A stretch of 16,455 nucleotides of DNA, from the NCBI GenBank assembly GCA_964465665.1, contig CAYXKM010000048.1, positions 1 through 16,455 of the forward strand, written 5' to 3'. The DNA is from JAKEGN01 sp964465665 (lineage in GTDB: Bacteria; Pseudomonadota; Gammaproteobacteria; Steroidobacterales; Woeseiaceae). This document shows, in pieces, positions 13,924 through 16,455 of the stretch. The notes under the pieces are model-generated. The model was not told the DNA's origin. It saw only the letters and a list, made by a program, of their open reading frames with translations, and made no database searches. The first letter of the stretch is position 1, and each line of letters begins with the position of its first letter. The position numbers and the translations under genes were made by a program.

Positions 13924-14415
13924 TCAGCCGATACGGTGTCGCAACAACTCCAGTAGCTCAGTCGACGCATCCTCGACCATGTCGAGGACGCGCTCGAATC
14001 CGGCCACGCCGCCATAGTACGGATCCGGCACTTCGTATTCGCGACCTGCGGTTGCGTATTCGAGAAACAGATGAATTTCTGCTTCCGACTTTTCACCGGC
14101 AGCAGACCTTAGCATCTCCAGGTTATCGCGGTCCATGGCGAAGATGTAGTTGAATCGCTCGAAGTCGGAGCTGTCGATACTTCGCGCACGGATGTCGACG
14201 AGTGAAAAACCGCGGCGCTCGGCAGCGGCCTGCGCGCGCCGATCCGGTGGCTCGTTGACGTGATACGCATGGGTTCCGGCCGATTCGACCTGTATCAGGT
14301 GATCCAGCCCTGCGTCAGCCACGACCTTGCGGAACACGCCTTCGGCCGTCGGTGACCGGCAGATATTGCCCATGCACACGAAGAGTATGGACAGCTTGCC
14401 CCTCGTTTCACTCAT
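13924..14415 (-). CDS. Low-molecular-weight protein tyrosine phosphatase
   Basis: The 163-residue protein carries the N-terminal P-loop CMGNICRS with nucleophile Cys14 and Arg20 (C-x5-R), followed by PTAEGVF. The general acid is Asp131 in VPDPYYGG. ESAGTHAYH and the AMDRDNLEML segment (conserved in this family) are also present, and length is typical (about 150-165). It dephosphorylates phosphotyrosine, and related proteins (Wzb/Etp/PtpA) act on polysaccharide-export kinases; no kinase or capsule gene lies in the window. Position near kdsB and rne matches the Pseudomonas order kdsB-ptpA-murB-rne, but here murB is missing and gpx is inserted on the other side. The ATG has an AGG-containing ribosome site. 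Confidence 0.95.
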   Translation of the reverse strand: MSETRGKLSILFVCMGNICRSPTAEGVFRKVVADAGLDHLIQVESAGTHAYHVNEPPDRRAQAAAERRGFSLVDIRARSIDSSDFERFNYIFAMDRDNLEMLRSAAGEKSEAEIHLFLEYATAGREYEVPDPYYGGVAGFERVLDMVEDASTELLELLRHRIG

Positions 14416-14526
14416 ATTCGCTACCTGTCTCGGCTGCCAATCTTAGTCAATCAATGCAGGTATTGCGATGGCTGAAGAACCGCATGCATGTGTCTGCAAG
14501 CCAATAAGTGCCTGCAGCTCGGGGAC

Positions 14527-15066
14527 TCACATATCGAGTGCGGTTTCGATAGCCGCTACCACGGCCTCGTCATAAGGCTCTGTACGCGGACTGAACTCGC
14601 TTACCAGCTTTCCGTCCCTGCCGATCAGGTACTTGTGAAAGTTCCACGTCGGATAGGTTCCGGATGCGGCGGCCAGCTGATCGAAAAACGCATGGGCATT
14701 AGCCTCCTTTACCGTTACCTTTTCGAACATCGGGAATTTCACCTTGTACGTCAGGCGGCAGAAATTCTCGATTTCCTCTTCAGTGCCCGGCTCCTGCCCG
14801 AGAAAATCATTCGACGGAAAGCCGAGCACGACGAAGCCGTCATCGCCGTACTGCTGGTAAAGCTTTTCCAGTCCATCATACTGCGGTGTGTTGCCGCACT
14901 TTGAGGCAGTGTTGACGACCAGAATGACCTTGCCCGCATATTCGTCGTCAAGGTTGACCATCTCGTCCGATGCGAGTCGACGGAAGTTTTGATCCAGCAG
15001 TACCGGATCCTGCGCTGCCGATATCACGGTTGCCATAAGAATGAACACTCCAGTTACAAGACGCAT
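14527..15066 (-). CDS. Exported glutathione peroxidase (thiol peroxidase, GPx family)
   Basis: From the ATG at 15066-15064, which has an excellent AGGAGAT ribosome site, the protein has 179 residues. A 31-codon upstream extension is rejected. The first 18 residues (MRLVTGVFILMATVISAA) form a signal peptide, so the enzyme is probably periplasmic. The GPx fold shows peroxidatic Cys57 in NTASKCGNTPQY (a cysteine, not selenocysteine), Gln91 in GQEPGTEEEI, and Trp141-Asn142 in YPTWNFHKYL. Cys103 in NFCRLTYKVKFPMF aligns with the resolving cysteine of yeast Gpx3, suggesting a thioredoxin-type cycle. The usual FPCNQF motif reads FPSNDF. It reduces hydroperoxides. It sits between the phosphatase gene and kdsB, with long gaps on either side, so it is likely transcribed from its own promoter. 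Confidence 0.94.
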   Translation of the reverse strand: MRLVTGVFILMATVISAAQDPVLLDQNFRRLASDEMVNLDDEYAGKVILVVNTASKCGNTPQYDGLEKLYQQYGDDGFVVLGFPSNDFLGQEPGTEEEIENFCRLTYKVKFPMFEKVTVKEANAHAFFDQLAAASGTYPTWNFHKYLIGRDGKLVSEFSPRTEPYDEAVVAAIETALDM

Positions 15067-15408
15067 AATGATCTCCTGGTAGACGGCGCACGGTGCCGCG
15101 CGAAAGACTGGCGTAATCCCATCATGCCCGAAGCACAGCACTTTGACCAAGCCCACCATCTAGCAAGTCGTATCACCGTTGGACCTAGACACTTGAAATT
15201 CGACCCGGAAACCGGACCTGAAGTTCGCCATGAATTACCAGAAACTCAATTGTCTGTCATTTGCCCTGAGGGTTTTGCCGGGTCTCGTCACGATCATCGA
15301 ACGCAATGGGTACCAACGCGGTTCATTCGAGCTGACATTGCATCGCATGAACAAAACAAGTTATTGACGATTCAATTGCTTTGACAACCAGCAGGCAATC
15401 GACTTCGA
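15067..15408. other. Intergenic region between gpx and kdsB
   Basis: This 342-base stretch holds the 5' side of gpx but no recognised gene. Its right half (about 15160-15385) looks richer in A and T than the flanking genes. It contains an unassigned small frame at 15230-15367 on the plus strand (45 residues, MNYQKLNCLSFALRV...), with no clear ribosome site and no family I recognise. I see no clear terminator after kdsB. It may be spacer or the remnant of a lost gene. Confidence 0.4.
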
Positions 15409-16167
15409 TCAGCGGCCGTTAGAAAGCTGGAGGTCGGCATTTAGCAGCTCGTCCTCGGTATCGACACCTGCGCCAGGACGCACAGTTGGCCGCCCGACCC
15501 GGATTTTCATACCGAGGTGCAAAGCACGCAGTTGTTCCAGTTGCTCGCATAGCTCCAACGCCGGCGCACTCGCCGCAACCATTCTCAGTAAAGCGGCAAC
15601 CCGATAGGCATAGATGCCGTGATGGTGCAGCGCGGTGGTCGCTGCGAGACCCTGTGCATCCGGACTTCGCGCATGAGGAATGGCTGCGCGACTGAAGATC
15701 ATCGCGTTGTCGTTTGCATCCAGCAGTACTTTCACGATATTCGGATTCTTCAGATCTGCATCTGAATAGAGCGGCGATGCCAGCGTGCCGATGTCCGCGC
15801 CATCGTCGTCGAGCAATCCAGCACATTGATTGATCAACGCTGCCGGCATCGTCGGCTCGTCGCCTTGCAGGTTGACGATGATGCGGTTACCGGGCCATTT
15901 CCTGACTTTGCACACTTCGGCAATCCTGTCGCTGCCGGAATGATGGTTGCTTGAAGTCATGCAAACTTCCGCGCCGAATGCCGCCGCTGCATCGGCAATG
16001 CGCTGATCGTCGGTTGCAATGACGACACTTTGCGCATCGCTTTCACCGCCGCGCTCCCACACGTGCTGCAACATCGGCTTGCCGGCAAGCATTCGCAAGG
16101 GCTTGCCCGGCAACCGGGTCGATGCGTAACGTGCCGGTATTACGACGTGGAATCGGTTATCGGACAA
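15409..16167 (-). CDS. kdsB: 3-deoxy-manno-octulosonate cytidylyltransferase (CMP-KDO synthetase)
   Basis: The enzyme activates KDO with CTP for lipopolysaccharide inner-core synthesis. The best start is TTG at 16167-16165 (MSDNRFHVVIPARYASTRLPGKPL), giving 252 residues against 248 in E. coli. AGGAAGAG lies just upstream at 16178-16171 and no ATG or GTG is available near the conserved N-terminus. Key motifs are the nucleotide-binding PARYASTRLPGKPL (11-24), ATDD, EVCMTSSNHHSGSDRIAEV, and VNLQGDEP with metal-ligand Asp103. HHHGIYAYR, LEQLRALHLGMKI and the C-terminal GAGVDTEDEL follow. The start lies inside the end of lpxK with a 28-base overlap, so the two are translationally linked. The small Trm112/YcaR gene that often separates them is absent. 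Confidence 0.96.
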   Translation of the reverse strand: MSDNRFHVVIPARYASTRLPGKPLRMLAGKPMLQHVWERGGESDAQSVVIATDDQRIADAAAAFGAEVCMTSSNHHSGSDRIAEVCKVRKWPGNRIIVNLQGDEPTMPAALINQCAGLLDDDGADIGTLASPLYSDADLKNPNIVKVLLDANDNAMIFSRAAIPHARSPDAQGLAATTALHHHGIYAYRVAALLRMVAASAPALELCEQLEQLRALHLGMKIRVGRPTVRPGAGVDTEDELLNADLQLSNGR

Positions 16168-16455
16168 AGCTCTTCCTTTTTTCGCAGCAGAAATCCGTGC
16201 AGGTCTTCCAGCCAGTTCGAACGGCCGGCATTCGGAAACTTGACCGTGACCGGTATGTACCAGCCGTTGTCGATGGACATTTCGGCGCATTTTACCGCGT
16301 CCTTTTCCGTCATGACGATCGGCAGGTTGTCGCCGAATGCAAAATGTTTGTCGCTCAGTTGACGGTGATCGCGATACGCATGCGGGATAACGCGCATGCC
16401 ATGTGATTCCAGCATGCGAAAGAAGCGCGTCGGGTTGCCGATGGCGGCCACGGCG
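16140..16455 (-). CDS. lpxK: Tetraacyldisaccharide 4'-kinase LpxK, C-terminal part
   Basis: The gene enters from the right edge; about 105 C-terminal residues are visible, ending at TAA (16142-16140). The readable sequence AVAAIGNPTRFFRMLESHGM followed by HAYRDHRQLSDKHF and the strongly conserved VMTEKDAVKC match the C-terminal half of LpxK (E. coli AVAGIGHPPRFF... and MTEKDAVKC). The W-Y-(I/L)-P-V segment (GWYIPV) is also typical. LpxK phosphorylates the 4' position of the lipid A disaccharide precursor at the inner membrane. The N-terminal Walker A region is outside the window. The GTG at 16451 opens a frame but is internal, since the frame continues beyond the edge. Confidence 0.94.
   Translation of the reverse strand, partial: AVAAIGNPTRFFRMLESHGMRVIPHAYRDHRQLSDKHFAFGDNLPIVMTEKDAVKCAEMSIDNGWYIPVTVKFPNAGRSNWLEDLHGFLLRKKEELCPITDSTS

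Noticed and set aside
14989..15384. 131-residue plus-strand frame across the gpx start and the gap to kdsB
   Set aside because: Its first part is antisense to the gpx signal peptide, no ribosome site is evident, and the product is not recognisable. The gap itself is noted separately.

Overview
The window is a chromosomal segment of a gammaproteobacterium, with mostly GC-rich codons. It holds core housekeeping genes rather than a genomic island. The evidence is gene order. The rne/rluC/maf(yceF)/yceD/rpmF/plsX/fabH block is the one known from E. coli, and the lpxK-kdsB...low-molecular-weight phosphatase...rne block resembles the Pseudomonas order. LexA, RNase E, KdsB and FabH read as close relatives of their gammaproteobacterial counterparts. 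The lexA-imuA-imuB-dnaE2 operon (Pseudomonas/Xanthomonas style rather than E. coli) and an OprI-like lipoprotein point away from the Enterobacterales. I cannot name a genus.

Layout. (1) 1-3102, minus strand: an SOS mutagenesis operon, lexA-imuA-imuB-dnaE2 (dnaE2 cut by the window edge). It is driven by a near-consensus promoter whose -10 lies inside one of two tandem LexA boxes. (2) 3103-5485: a gene-free stretch, then an Lpp/OprI-type lipoprotein on the plus strand. It converges on an L,D-transpeptidase that is translationally coupled to a glutathione S-transferase-like gene. The lipoprotein's terminator is embedded in the last codons of the transpeptidase. (3) 5672-6229: a YkvA/DUF1232 protein. 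(4) 6259-9082, minus strand: yceD-rpmF-plsX-fabH, a ribosomal-protein and fatty-acid/phospholipid operon that stops at fabH; fabD-fabG-acpP-fabF do not follow. (5) 9215-10805: maf (YceF type) on plus and rluC on minus. (6) 10806-13917: rne with a predicted leader of about 370 nt, divergent from rluC. (7) 13924-16455, minus strand: a low-molecular-weight tyrosine phosphatase, an exported glutathione peroxidase, kdsB and the 3' part of lpxK.

How the genes work together. Region 1 is an inducible translesion module: LexA represses itself and the ImuA/ImuB/DnaE2 mutasome until RecA-stimulated self-cleavage. Region 2 pairs a lipoprotein ending in lysine with an enzyme of the family that joins such lipoproteins to peptidoglycan. 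Region 4 supplies L32, the PlsX acyl-phosphate enzyme and the FabH initiation enzyme. Region 7 supplies lipid A and KDO precursors. RNase E and RluC act on RNA.

I found no mobile element, CRISPR array, tRNA, rRNA or unmistakably new system. The most useful observations are regulatory or architectural: the tandem SOS operators, the lpp-ldt pair with its embedded terminator, the long rne leader, an ImuB N-terminal extension, and several non-ATG starts (imuA, plsX and the GST-like gene with GTG; kdsB with TTG).
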